Shown here one piece after another: positions 1 through 10,950 of a stretch of 64,000 bases of DNA (position 1 is its first letter; each line of letters starts with the position of its first letter). The position numbers and the translations under genes were made by a program. Below the pieces are notes generated by a model, which saw only the letters and a program-made list of their open reading frames with translations, made no database searches and was not told the origin of the DNA. Source of the DNA: Fratercula arctica (taxonomy: Eukaryota; Chordata; Aves; Charadriiformes; Alcidae); NCBI GenBank assembly GCA_947846985.1, contig CANTUZ010000027.1, positions 3,035,535 to 3,099,534 on the forward strand. The letters run 5' to 3'.

Positions 1-22
1 AGGACACGGAACGCGTATTCTG

Positions 23-366
23 GGACACGGTGCCGGGGTTGGTGCCACCACCATAACCACAACCACCACCATAAGCAGCTTTGGCACAGTAGTAGGTGGC
101 CGTGTCGTCGTCCCTGAGGCTGTTCATCTGCAGCGTGACCGTGCTCTGGGAGTTGTCCCTGGAGATGGTGAAGTGCCCCTGGACCGACGGCGCGTAGAAT
201 GTTCTACCACTGCTCCAAATACCCGCGACCCACTCGAGCCCCTTCCCCGGCGCCTGTCGCACCCATCCCATGCCTTTGCTGCTGAAGGAGAAGCCGGAGG
301 CCTTGCAGCGGAGGGTGAGGGACCCCCCGGGTGTCTGGAGGCCCCCCCCAGACTCCACCATGGTGG
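23..366 (-). pseudogene. IGHV: VH pseudogene V0, inverted and 5'-truncated
   Basis: Read on the minus strand this is a VH exon starting inside framework 1 (at LVESGGG) and running without frameshift through FR1, CDR1 (KGMG), FR2 ([14 protein letters not shown]), CDR2, FR3 (with [11 protein letters not shown]) into the glycine-rich tail [12 protein letters not shown]. The leader, the intron and the first few V codons are missing: homology stops in a perfect palindrome at 355-366. No heptamer or nonamer follows the tail, so it cannot rearrange. It is the only minus-strand VH in the window. As a family, such RSS-less avian VH pseudogenes donate sequence by gene conversion; that role is inferred here. 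FR3 reads GHFTISRD where all other copies have GRF. Confidence 0.9.
355..366. repeat. 12-bp palindrome at head-to-head VH junction
   Basis: CCACCATGGTGG is a perfect palindrome. The left half belongs to the inverted V0 exon (antisense of TGGTGGAGTC) and the right half begins the 5' UTR homologous to the functional VH (ATGGTGGCACC, compare 19084). The two VH copies are joined at this shared TGGTGG microhomology. Confidence 0.85.
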
Positions 367-414
367 CACCATCCCTGGCGTTCCCCACCCTCAACCCTTT
401 CTCCTCTTCCCACC

Positions 415-964
415 ATGGGCGCCCACTTGGCCTCTGCCTTCCTCCTCCTCCTCGCCGCCCTCCCAGGTAGGACCCGGCCCCGCTCACCCCCTTTCCCCCC
501 CCCCACCCCGCACCCACCCACCCACCCACCCGCCCCCGGGCGCGGAGATGGCGGGCGATGGCGGGACCGGGCGACTCAATTCTCTCCTTCCTCCCTGCCC
601 AGGGCTGATGGCGGCCGTGCAGCTGGTGGAGTCCGGGGGGGGCCTCCAGACACCCGGGGGGTCCCTCACCCTCCGCTGCAAGGCCTCCGGCTTCTCCTTC
701 AGCAGCTACGACATGGGATGGGTGCGACAGGCGCCCGAGAAGGGGCTCGAGTTCGTCGCGAGTATTAGCAGCAGTGGTGGTACCACAAGATACGCGCCGT
801 CGGTCCAGGGGCGCTTCACCATCTCCAGGGACAACTCCCAGAGCACGCTCACGCTGCAGATGAACAGCCTCAGGGACGACGACACGGCCACCTACTACTG
901 CGCCAAAGCTGCTTATGGTGGTGGTTGTGGTTATGGTGGTGGCACCAACCCCGGCACCGTGTCC
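415..964 (+). pseudogene. IGHV: VH pseudogene V1, intact leader and V exon, no RSS
   Basis: Leader exon 415-466 ([17 protein letters not shown], phase 1) with donor GTAGGACC. Intron 467-602. V exon from 603 reads [18 protein letters not shown]1 YDMG, FR2 [17 protein letters not shown]2 [19 protein letters not shown]3 ending YYCAK, then tail [19 protein letters not shown]. Both cysteines and the FR2 tryptophan are present and the frame is open. It alone among the pseudogenes keeps the leader and the roughly 55-bp 5' UTR of the functional VH (compare 19084-19191), but the octamer and TATA-like box are cut off by the inversion junction at 355-366, and no RSS follows. It is classed as a pseudogene for lack of a promoter and RSS, not for coding damage. 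Its likely role is gene-conversion donor. Confidence 0.92.
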
Positions 965-1964
965 CAGAATCCCTGTGCCGTGTCCTCAAATCAACTGCAG
1001 TTGCCCCACGAACGCAAGAATTTTTGCCACAAATCTCAACTGTTTGGATCAAACCCCGACCGCTTTTGCCCCAGACCTCCACGGTTTGCCCCAACTCGTG
1101 ACCATTTGCCCCAAACCTTGACCAGTTTTGACCCAAATCTCAAAGGACTGGCACCAAACCTCCACCATTTGTGCCCCAAACCCCCACTGTTCTTGCCCCA
1201 AACCTCCAATCTCTCGACCACTTTTGCTCCAAATCTTGACTATTTCTCTCAAACCTGACCATTTTTGCCCTAAACCTCAAGAGCTTTTGTTCCAAACACT
1301 GTCCCCTTGCCCCAAACCTCAACTGTTTGCTCCAAACCTGAACCATTTGTGCCAAAACATGAACGGTTTTTCCCCAGATCTTGACTGGTTTTGCCACAAG
1401 TGCCATCCGTTTGCCCCAAATTCAACCAATTTTGTCCCTAATCTTGACTGTTTGCCCCAAAGCCTTGACTGGTTTTGGCCCAAATCTCAACCCTTTGCAT
1501 CAAACCCTGACCGCTTTTGCCCCAGACCTCCACGGTTTGCTCCAACTCTTGACCATTTCCCTCAAACCTTGACCGTTTGCCCCAATCCTGGCCATTTTGG
1601 ACCCAAATCTGAAACAACTGGCACCAAACCTCAACCCTTTTTGCCCCAAACTTCCACTGGTCTTGCCCCAAAACTTCAAGGGGTTTGGCCAATATTTTGA
1701 CCACTTTTCCCTCAAGTCTTGACCATTTGCCCCAAACCGTGACCATTTTTGACGTAAACCTCGACAGCTTTCACCCCAAATCTCCGCGTTTGGCCCAATC
1801 CCCCACCGTTTTGGCCCCAAACCTCCACCATTTCCCTCTCACCTCCGTCGCTGCTGCCCCCGACCTCGACTCTTTGCAGCAAACCCCGACCCTTTCACCA
1901 TCCCCCCGACCAACTCCAGCCCCTCGGGACAGACAGGACCCCCCGTGCCCCCCCAGCAGGACCC
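965..1964. repeat. Type A spacer after V1: CCCCAAA-rich diverged repeats
   Basis: No gene. The stretch consists of degenerate units of roughly 20-35 bp with the core TTTGCCCCAAACCTTGACC, strongly depleted of G runs on the + strand and therefore rich in TTTGGGG on the minus strand. The second half (about 1438-1964) is nearly identical to 4488-5014, marking a duplication of about 3.05 kb. Open reading frames here are by-products of the repeat. Confidence 0.85.
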
Positions 1965-2495
1965 ATGGCGGATCAGCCCCCTCCCCCTTCCTCCTCCTCC
2001 TCCTCCTCGTTGCCCTCCCAGGTAGGACCCGGCCCCGCTCACCCCCTTTCCCCCACCCACCCGCCCCCGGGCGCGGAGATGGGGGGCGATGGCGGGACCG
2101 GGCGACTCAATTCTCTCCTTCCTCCCTGCCCAGGGCTGATGGCGGCCGTGCAGCTGGTGGAGTCCGGGGGGGGCCTCCAGACACCCGGGGGGTCCCTCAC
2201 CCTCCGCTGCAAGGCCTCCGGCTTCTCCTTCAGCAGCAAAGCCATGATGTGGGTGCGACAGGCGCCCGGGAAGGGGCTCGAGTACGTCGCGAGTATTAAC
2301 AGCGGTGGTGGTAGCACGTACTACGCGCCGTCGGTCCAGGGGCGCTTCACCATCTCCAGGGACAACTCCCAGAGCACGGTCACGCTGCAGATGAACAGCC
2401 TCAGGGACGACGACACGGCCACCTACTACTGCGCCAAAAGTGCTGGTGGTGGTGGTTGTGGTTATGGTGGTGGCACCAACCCCGGCACCGTGTCC
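1965..2495 (+). pseudogene. IGHV: VH pseudogene V2, V exon intact, leader frameshifted
   Basis: The leader-like exon 1965-2021 has its ATG out of frame with the hydrophobic core: the frame that joins the V exon reads [19 protein letters not shown] with no nearby start codon. Intron 2022-2133. V exon from 2134 is open: CDR1 KAMM, FR2 [17 protein letters not shown]2 [22 protein letters not shown], tail [19 protein letters not shown]. No RSS. The sequence around the ATG (GCGGATCAGCCCCC) differs from the MGAHLAS leader of V1 and the functional VH and is shared by V2-V10. Confidence 0.9.
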
Positions 2496-3470
2496 CCACA
2501 TCCCGGCGTCTTCCTCAGATCCTTGCACAAAGACCCAGGGCCTGGAGCCCGGCTGGGCCCTTGCACCAACCACAAAACCCTTTAGCGACCCCAAAGCCCT
2601 GGCTTTTGGCCCAAATCCTTGCCCTCACCCTCCTCTGCAGGGGCTCGGGCTCCACCTCCAGCAGCTCCGGCATGGACTGGGGACAACCCGTGACCTCTTT
2701 GGGCCCAAACCTTCACTCTTTGCCCCAAACTCTAGGCCACCTGGGCCCCAAACCCTCGACTCTTTTTGAGCCCCAAATCCCTTTGCTCCGAGATGCGGAA
2801 CCCGACACAGAGCCCAGAGCCCTCCTGTGTCCCACAGACCCCCCAGCACCCCAAACCTCAACCGTCTGCATCAAACCCTGACTGGTTTTGCCCCAGACCT
2901 CCATGGTTTGCCCCAACTCTTGACCATTTGCCCCAAACCTTCACCATTTGTGCCAAAACTCAACCATTTTTGTCCCAAGTCTCAAATGATTGGCACCAAA
3001 CCTCGACCATTTGTGCCCCAAACCTCCCCCGTTCTTGCCCCAAACCTTCCATGCTCTCGACCAATCTCTCGATCGCTCTTGCCCCAAACCTTGACCATTT
3101 GCCCCAAAGCTGACCATTTTGCATGAAAACTTGACAGCTTTTGCCTCAAACATCCGCCCTTATTTGCCCCAAATATCCCCTCCATTCGCCCCAAAGCCCA
3201 TCACGGACCCCTGCCCTGAGCCGAAACCTCTGTCCCGTGTCCCCAGATCCCGGCATCTCCCCCAACCCTCCCCCCCATCCCAGACCTTTGCTCCCAACCA
3301 AGGACCCTCCACCCATCCCGGACCCCGGTGGCAAGTCCCGACCCATGTCCTGGACCCCAACCCTTTGCTGCCAGCGCAGCCCCTGGAACCCTCCTTTGGT
3401 GTCACCATCCCCCTGACCAACGCCAGCCCCCCGGGACAGACAGAACCCCCCGTGCCCCCAGCAGGACCCA
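2496..3470. repeat. Type B spacer after V2
   Basis: Starts with CACATCCCGGCGTCTTCC in place of the CAGAATCCCTG of type A spacers. It holds a 62-bp VH relic (2622-2683), CCCCAAA-type repeats and a C-rich unique part before the next leader. Copies at 5545-6519, 8251-9225 and 10951-11925 are nearly identical. Confidence 0.85.
2622..2683 (+). pseudogene. VH relic fragment (second VH type), copy 1
   Basis: About 62 bp read [20 protein letters not shown], equivalent to the end of FR1, CDR1 and the start of FR2. It matches truncated V11 (14758-14880: [20 protein letters not shown]) and not the main family ([14 protein letters not shown]). No leader, no rest of V. Its frame is open, but it is too short to be a gene. 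Confidence 0.75.
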
Positions 3471-4004
3471 TGGCGGATCAGCCCCCTCCCCCTTCCTCCT
3501 CCTCCTCCTCCTCCTCCTCGCCGCCCTCCCAGGTAGGACCCGGCCCCGCTCACCCCCTTTCCCCCCCCACCCCCGGGCGCGGAGATGGGGGGCGATGGCG
3601 GGACCGGGCGACTCAATTCTCTCCTTCCTCCCTGCCCAGGGCTGATGGCGGCCGTGCAGCTGGTGGAGTCCGGGGGGGGGCCTCCAGACACCCGGGGGGT
3701 CCCTCACCCTCCGCTGCAAGGCCTCCGGCTTCTCCTTCAGCAGCTCCCCCATGGTCTGGGTGCGACAGGCGCCCGGGAAGGGTTCGAGTTCGTCGCATAT
3801 ATTAGCTACAGTGGTGGTACCACAAGATACGCGCCGTCGGTCCAGGGGCGCTTCACCATCTCCAGGGACAACTCCCAGAGCACGGTCACGCTGCAGATGA
3901 ACAGCCTCAGGGACGACGACACGGCCACCTACTACTGCGCGAAATGTGCTGGTGGTGGTGGTGGTTGTGGTTATGGTGGTGGCACCAACCCCGGCACCGT
4001 GTCC
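3471..4004 (+). pseudogene. IGHV: VH pseudogene V3, two compensating frameshifts
   Basis: Leader-like exon 3471-3532, V exon from 3640. An extra G in the glycine run of FR1 (nine G instead of eight, about 3672-3680) shifts the frame, and a one-base loss in FR2 near 3780 (AAGGGTTCGAG against AAGGGGCTCGAG) restores it. The segment between them, covering CDR1 (nucleotides for SPMV), reads out of frame. CDR2 is [17 protein letters not shown] and the tail [20 protein letters not shown], with two cysteines in the tail. No RSS. As a gene-conversion donor the frame of FR1 is irrelevant if only internal tracts are copied. Confidence 0.9.
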
Positions 4005-5014
4005 CAGAATCCCTGCACTGTGTCCTGAAATTGACCATTATTGCCCCAAATCTGAACCACGTGCCCCAAACCTCGACCCTTTTTGCCCCAAATCTCAACC
4101 CTTTGCATCAAACCCTGACTGGTTTTGCCCCAGACCTCCATCGTTTGCCCCAACTATTGACCATTTGCCACAATCCTTGACCATTTTTACCAAAAGTCAA
4201 CCATTTTTACCTGAAATCTCAAATGATTGGCACCAAACCTCGACCATTTGTGCCCCAAACCTCCCCCGTTCTTGCCCCAAACCTTCCATGCTCTCGACCA
4301 AACTCTCAACCGCTTTTGACCCAAACCTTGACTATTCCTCTCAAACCTGACCATTTCTGCCCTAAACCTCGAGGCCTTTTGTCCCAATGACCGTCCGCTT
4401 GCCCCAAATCTCAACCGTTTCCCCCAAATCCCAAATATTTGCCCCAACACTTGAATGGTTTTGCCCCAAATTCAACCAATTTTGTCCCAAATCTCGACTG
4501 TGTTCCCCAAAGCCTTGACTGGTTTTGGCCCAAATCTCAACCCTTTGCATCAAACCCTGACCGCTTTTGCCCCAGACCTCCACGGTTTGCCCAAACTGTT
4601 GATCATTTCCCCCAAACCTTGACCGTTTGCCCCAATCCTGGCCATTTTGGACCCAAATCTGAAACAACTGGCACCAAACCTCAACCCTTTTTGCCCCAAA
4701 CTTCCACTGGTCTTGCCCCAAAACTTCAAGGGGTTTGGCCAATATTTTGACCACTTTTCCCTCAAGTCTTGACCATTTGCCCCAAACCATGACCATTTTT
4801 GACGTAAACCTCGACAGCTTTCACCCCAAATCTCCGCGTTTGGCCCAATCCCCCACCGTTTTGGCCCCAAACCTCCACCATTTCCCTCTCACCTCCGTCG
4901 CTGCTGCCCCCGACCTCGACTCTTTGCAGCAAACCCCAACCCTTTCACCATCCCCCCGACCAACTCCAGCCCCTCGGGACAGACAGGACCCCCCGTGCCC
5001 CCCCAGCAGGACCC
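4005..5014. repeat. Type A spacer after V3
   Basis: Diverged CCCCAAA repeats without a gene, about 1.0 kb. From about 4488 to 5014 the sequence is almost base-for-base that of 1438-1964. Confidence 0.85.
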
Positions 5015-5544
5015 ATGGCGGATCAGCCCCCTCCCCCTTCCTCCTCCTCCTCCTCCTCCTCCTCCTCCTCCTCGCCGCCCTCCCAGGTAGGACCCGGCCC
5101 CGATCACCCCCTTTCCCCCCCACCCGCCCCCGGGCGCGGAGATGGGGGGCGATGGCGGGACCGGGCGACTCAATTCTCTCCTTCCTCCCTGCCCAGGGCT
5201 GATGGCGGCCGTGCAGCTGGTGGAGTCCGGGGGGGGCCTCCAGACACCCGGGGGGTCCCTCACCCTCCGCTGCAAGGCCTCCGGCTTCTCCTTCAGCAGC
5301 AACGGCATGATGTGGGTGCAACAGGCGCCCGGGAAGGGGCTGGAATACGTCGCGGGTATTAGCTACGATGGTAGTTACACAAACTACGCGCCGTCGGTCC
5401 AGGGGCGCTTCAACCATCTCCAGGGACGACTCCCAGAGCACGGTCACGCTGCAGATGAACAGCCTCAGGGACGATGACACGGCCACCTACTACTGCGCCA
5501 AAACTACTGGTAGTGGTGGTGGCACCAACCCCGGCACCGTGTCC
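5015..5544 (+). pseudogene. IGHV: VH pseudogene V4, frameshift in FR3
   Basis: Leader-like exon 5015-5086 with the longest CTC run in the array, V exon from 5197. CDR1 NGMM, FR2 with [14 protein letters not shown] (Q for R), CDR2 [17 protein letters not shown]. One inserted A near 5411 (CGCTTCAACCATC against CGCTTCACCATC) breaks FR3. The tail is [14 protein letters not shown]. The twin V8 (10428-10950) has the same CDRs without the insertion. No RSS. Confidence 0.9.
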
Positions 5545-6519
5545 CCACATCCCGGCGTCTTCCTCAGATCCTTGCACAAAGACCCAGGGCCTGGAGCCCG
5601 GCTGGGCCCTTGCACCAACCACAAAACCCTTTAGCGACCCCAAAGCCCTGGCTTTTGGCCCAAATCCTTGCCCTCACCCTCCTCTGCAGGGGCTCGGGCT
5701 CCACCTCCAGCAGCTCCGGCATGGACTGGGGACAACCCGTGACCTCTTTGGGCCCAAACCTTCACTCTTTGCCCCAAACTCTAGGCCACCTGGGCCCCAA
5801 ACCCTCGACTCTTTTTGAGCCCCAAATCCCTTTGCTCCGAGATGCGGAACCCGACACAGAGCCCAGAGCCCTCCTGTGTCCCACAGACCCCCCAGCACCC
5901 CAAATCTCAACCGTCTGCATCAAACCCCGACCGTTTTTGACCCAGACCTCCATGGTTTGCCCCAACTCTTGACCGTTCACCCCAAACCTTCACCATTTCT
6001 ACCAAAACTCAACCATTTTTGTCCCAAGTCTCAAATGATTGGCACCAAACCTCGACCATTTGTGCCCCAAACCTCCCCCGTTCTTGCCCCAAACCTTCCA
6101 TGCTCTCGACCAATCTCTCGACCGCTCTTGCCCCAAACCTTGACCATTTGCCCCAAAGCTGACCATTTTGCATGAAAACTTGACAGCTTTTGCCTCAAAC
6201 ATCCGCCCGTATTTGCCCCAAATATCCCCTCCATTCGCCCCAAAGCCCATCACGGACCCCTGCCCTGAGCCGAAACCTCTGTCCCGTGTCCCCAGATCCC
6301 GGCATCTCCCCCAACCCTCCCCCCCATCCCAGACCTTTGCTCCCAACCAAGGACCCTCCACCCATCCCGGACCCCGGTGGCAAGTCCCGACCCGTGTCCT
6401 GGACCCCAACCCTTTGCTGCCAGCGCAGCCCCTGGAACCCTCCTTTGGTGTCACCATCCCCCTGACCAACGCCAGCCCCCCGGGACAGACAGAACCCCCC
6501 GTGCCCCCCAGCAGGACCC
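5545..6519. repeat. Type B spacer after V4
   Basis: Near-identical to 2496-3470, offset about 3049 bp. Contains VH relic copy 2 at 5671-5732. No gene otherwise. Confidence 0.85.
5671..5732 (+). pseudogene. VH relic fragment, copy 2
   Basis: Same FR1-CDR1-FR2 piece ([15 protein letters not shown]) as at 2622, carried along with the type B spacer duplication. Confidence 0.75.
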
Positions 6520-7045
6520 ATGGCGGATCAGCCCCCTCCCCCTTCCTCCTCCTCCTCCTCCTCGCCGCCCTCCCAGGTAGGACCCGGCCCCGCTCACACC
6601 CTTTCCCCCCCCAACCCCAACCCCGGGCGCGGAGATGGGGGGCGATGGCGGGACCGGGCGACTCAATTCTCTCCTTCCTCCCTGCCCAGGGCTGATGGCG
6701 GCCGTGCAGCTGGTGGAGTCCGGGGGGGGCCTCCAGACACCCGGGGGGTCCCTCACCCTCCGCTGCAAGGCCTCCGGCTTCTCCTTCAGCAGCAAAGGCA
6801 TGGAATGGGTGCGACAGGCGCCCGAGAAGGGGCTCGAGTACGTCGCGAGTATTAGCAGTGGTGGTAGCACCTACTACGCGCCGTCGGTCAAGGGGCGCTT
6901 CACCATCTCCAGGGACAACTCCCAGAGCACGGTCACGCTGCAGATGAACAGCCTCAGGGACGACGACACGGCCACCTACTACTGCGCCAAAGAAGCTGGT
7001 GGTGGTGCTGGTTATGGTGGTGGCACCAACCCCGGCACCGTGTCC
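6520..7045 (+). pseudogene. IGHV: VH pseudogene V5, V exon intact
   Basis: Leader-like exon 6520-6576 (core frame [11 protein letters not shown], start codon out of frame), V exon from 6690 open throughout: CDR1 KGME, FR2 [14 protein letters not shown], a short CDR2 [16 protein letters not shown] with K where other copies have Q, tail [18 protein letters not shown] without cysteine. No RSS. The V exon appears identical to that of V7 at 9397, about 2.7 kb further on. Confidence 0.9.
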
Positions 7046-7720
7046 CAGAATCCCTGTGCCGTGTCCTCAAACCAACTGGAGTTGTCCCATAGATGCAACC
7101 ATTTTTACCCAAATCTCAACTGTTTGCATCAAACACTGACCGCTTTTGCCCCAGACCTCCATGGTTTGTCCCAACTCTTGACCATTTGCTCAAAATCCGG
7201 ACTATTTTCTCCCCAAATCTCAAAGGATTGGCACCAAACCTCGACCATTTGCACCCCAAACCTCCACCGTTTTTGCCCCAAACCTTCAATGGTCTTGCCC
7301 AATATCTCTATTGCTTTTGCCAAAAACCTTGACCATTTGACCCAAACCTGGCCCCTTTTGTCCTAAACCTCAACAGCTTTTGCCCCAAATATCCTCCGCT
7401 TGCCCCAAATCTCACCCATTTGACCAAAACATCAACGATTTTTGCCCCCAAACTCCACCATTTCCCTCTCACCTCCATCGATTTTGCCCCACCCCTTGAC
7501 TCTCTGCACCAAACCTCGACCGTTTTGGACCCCACCCCTCGACCGTTTTCAGCAAATCTCGACTGGTTTGGCCCCAAAATGCCTTTGCTCTGAGTCCTGG
7601 ACCCCTCCCCAGAGCCCAGACCCTTCCTGTGCCCAGACTTACACCTCCCTGACCCCTTGGCCCCCAGCCCGGACCCTGCTCCCAGCCCCGTCTCGGCTCC
7701 AAGCCCCCCCAGCAGGACCC
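7046..7720. repeat. Short type A spacer after V5
   Basis: 675 bp of CCCCAAA-type repeats ending in a C-rich unique stretch (GTCTCGGCTCCAAGCCCCCC) before the next leader. Practically identical to 9753-10427. No gene. Confidence 0.85.
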
Positions 7721-8250
7721 ATGGCGGATCAGCCCCCTCCCCCTTCCTCCTCCTCCTCCTCCTCGCCGCCCTCCCAGGTAGGACCCGGCCCCGCTCACCC
7801 CCTTTCCCCTCCCCCACCCGCCCCCGGGCGCGGAGATGGGGGGCGATGGCGGGACCGGGCGACTCAATTCTCTCCTTCCTCCCTGCCCAGGGCTGATGGC
7901 GGCCGTGCAGCTGGTGGAGTCCGGGGGGGGCCTCCAGACACCCGGGGGGGTCCCTCACCCTCCGCTGCAAGGCCTCCGGCTTCTCCTTCAGCAGCGTCAG
8001 CATGGAATGGGTGCGACAGGCGCCCGGGAAGGGGCTCGAGTTCGTCGCGGGTATTAGCTACAGTGGTGGTTACACAAACTACGCGCCGTCGGTCCAGGGG
8101 CGCTTCACCATCTCCAGGGACGACTCCCAGAGCACGGTCACGCTGCAGATGAACAGCCTCAGGGACGACGACACGGCCACCTACTACTGCGCCAAACAAG
8201 CTGGTGGTGCTGCTGGTTATGGTGGTGGCACCAACCCCGGCACCGTGTCC
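7721..8250 (+). pseudogene. IGHV: VH pseudogene V6, frameshift in FR1
   Basis: Leader-like exon 7721-7777, V exon from 7891. A seventh G in the run of ACACCCGGGGGG (about 7952-7958) shifts the frame early in FR1; the rest is undamaged. CDR1 nucleotides encode VSME, the same as the functional VH. CDR2 [19 protein letters not shown]3 with RDDSQST, tail [18 protein letters not shown]. No RSS. Confidence 0.9.
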
Positions 8251-9225
8251 CCACATCCCGGCGTCTTCCTCAGATCCTTGCACAAAGACCCAGGGCCTGG
8301 AGCCCGGCTGGGCCCTTGCACCAACCACAAAACCCTTTAGCGACCCCAAAGCCCTGGCTTTTGGCCCAAATCCTTGCCCTCACCCTCCTCTGCAGGGGCT
8401 CGGGCTCCACCTCCAGCAGCTCCGGCATGGACTGGGGACAACCCTTCACCTCTTTGGGCCCAAACCTTCACTCTTTGCCCCAAACTCTAGGCCACCTGGG
8501 CCCCAAACCCTCGACTCTTTTTGAGCCCCAAATCCCTTTGCTCCGAGATGCGGAACCCGACACAGAGCCCAGAGCCCTCCTGTGTCCCACAGACCCCCCA
8601 GCACCCCAAATCTCAACCGTCTGCATCAAACCCCGACCGTTTTTGACCCAGACCTCCATGGTTTGCCCCAACTCTTGACCGTTCACCCCAAACCTTCACC
8701 ATTTCTACCAAAACTCAACCATTTTTGTCCCAAGTCTCAAATGATTGGCACCAAACCTCGACCATTTGTGCCCCAAACCTCCCCCGATCTTGCCCCAAAC
8801 CTTCCATGCTCTCGACCAATCTCTCGACCGCTCTTGCCCCAAACCTTGACCATTTGCCCCAAAGCTGACCATTTTGCATGAAAACTTGACAGCTTTTGCC
8901 TCAAACATCCGCCCGTATTTGCCCCAAATATCCCCTCCATTCGCCCCAAAGCCCATCACGGACCCCTGCCCTGAGCCGAAACCTCTGTCCCGTGTCCCCA
9001 GATCCCGGCATCTCCCCCAACCCTCCCCCCCATCCCAGACCTTTGCTCCCAACCAAGGACCCTCCACCCATCCCGGACCCCGGTGGCAAGTCCCGACCCG
9101 TGTCCTGGACCCCAACCCTTTGCTGCCAGCGCAGCCCCTGGAACCCTCCTTTGGTGTCACCATCCCCCTGACCAACGCCAGCCCCCCGGGACAGACAGAA
9201 CCCCCCGTGCCCCCCAGCAGGACCC
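8251..9225. repeat. Type B spacer after V6
   Basis: Copy of the spacer at 2496-3470, with relic copy 3 at 8377-8438. No other gene. Confidence 0.85.
8377..8438 (+). pseudogene. VH relic fragment, copy 3
   Basis: Same fragment as at 2622. The base triplet after the relic differs (CAACCCTTCACC instead of CAACCCGTGACC), showing independent drift. Confidence 0.75.
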
Positions 9226-9752
9226 ATGGCGGATCAGCCCCCTCCCCCTTCCTCCTCCTCCTCCTCCTCGCCGCCCTCCCAGGTAGGACCCGGCCCCGCT
9301 CACCCCCTTTCCCCCCCCAACCCCAACCCCCGGGCGCGGAGATGGGGGGCGATGGCGGGACCGGGCGACTCAATTCTCTCCTTCCTCCCTGCCCAGGGCT
9401 GATGGCGGCCGTGCAGCTGGTGGAGTCCGGGGGGGGCCTCCAGACACCCGGGGGGTCCCTCACCCTCCGCTGCAAGGCCTCCGGCTTCTCCTTCAGCAGC
9501 AAAGGCATGGAATGGGTGCGACAGGCGCCCGAGAAGGGGCTCGAGTACGTCGCGAGTATTAGCAGTGGTGGTAGCACCTACTACGCGCCGTCGGTCAAGG
9601 GGCGCTTCACCATCTCCAGGGACAACTCCCAGAGCACGGTCACGCTGCAGATGAACAGCCTCAGGGACGACGACACGGCCACCTACTACTGCGCCAAAGA
9701 AGCTGGTGGTGGTGCTGGTTATGGTGGTGGCACCAACCCCGGCACCGTGTCC
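9226..9752 (+). pseudogene. IGHV: VH pseudogene V7, twin of V5
   Basis: Leader-like exon 9226-9282, V exon from 9397, open. CDR1 KGME, CDR2 [16 protein letters not shown] and tail [18 protein letters not shown] are the same as in V5. The intron differs slightly (one extra C near 9329). The upstream spacer of V7 matches that of V5, so the whole unit was duplicated. No RSS. Confidence 0.9.
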
Positions 9753-10427
9753 CAGAATCCCTGTGCCGTGTCCTCAAACCAACTGGAGTTGTCCCATAGA
9801 TGCAACCATTTTTACCCAAATCTCAACTGTTTGCATCAAACACTGACCGCTTTTGCCCCAGACCTCCATGGTTTGTCCCAACTCTTGACCATTTGCTCAA
9901 AATCCGGACTATTTTCTCCCCAAATCTCAAAGGATTGGCACCAAACCTCGACCATTTGCACCCCAAACCTCCACCGTTTTTGCCCCAAACCTTCAATGGT
10001 CTTGCCCAATATCTCTATTGCTTTTGCCAAAAACCTTGACCATTTGACCCAAACCTGGCCCCTTTTGTCCTAAACCTCAACAGCTTTTGCCCCAAATATC
10101 CTCCGCTTGCCCCAAATCTCACCCATTTGACCAAAACATCAACGATTTTTGCCCCCAAACTCCACCATTTCCCTCTCACCTCCATCGATTTTGCCCCACC
10201 CCTTGACTCTCTGCACCAAACCTCGACCGTTTTGGACCCCACCCCTCGACCGTTTTCAGCAAATCTCGACTGGTTTGGCCCCAAAATGCCTTTGCTCTGA
10301 GTCCTGGACCCCTCCCCAGAGCCCAGACCCTTCCTGTGCCCAGACTTACACCTCCCTGACCCCTTGGCCCCCAGCCCGGACCCTGCTCCCAGCCCCGTCT
10401 CGGCTCCAAGCCCCCCCAGCAGGACCC
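9753..10427. repeat. Short type A spacer after V7
   Basis: Copy of 7046-7720. Repeats only. Confidence 0.85.
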
Positions 10428-10950
10428 ATGGCGGATCAGCCCCCTCCCCCTTCCTCCTCCTCCTCCTCCTCCTCCTCCTCCTCGCCGCCCTCCCAGGTAG
10501 GACCCGGCCCCGCTCACCCCCTTTCCCCCCCAACCCCCGGGCGCGGAGATGGGGGGCGATGGCGGGACCGGGCGACTCAATTCTCTCCTTCCTCCCTGCC
10601 CAGGGCTGATGGCGGCCGTGCAGCTGGTGGAGTCCGGGGGGGGCCTCCAGACACCCGGGGGGTCCCTCACCCTCCGCTGCAAGGCCTCCGGCTTCTCCTT
10701 CAGCAGCAACGGCATGATGTGGGTGCAACAGGCGCCCGGGAAGGGGCTGGAATACGTCGCGGGTATTAGCTACGATGGTAGTTACACAAACTACGCGCCG
10801 TCGGTCCAGGGGCGCTTCACCATCTCCAGGGACGACTCCCAGAGCACGGTCACGCTGCAGATGAACAGCCTCAGGGACGATGACACGGCCACCTACTACT
10901 GCGCCAAAACTACTGGTAGTGGTGGTGGCACCAACCCCGGCACCGTGTCC
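10428..10950 (+). pseudogene. IGHV: VH pseudogene V8, twin of V4 without its frameshift
   Basis: Leader-like exon 10428-10496, V exon from 10604, open across CDR1 NGMM, FR2 [17 protein letters not shown]2 [17 protein letters not shown] and tail [14 protein letters not shown]. It differs from V4 by lacking the extra A in FR3. The leader frame is broken as in the other members. No RSS. Confidence 0.9.
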
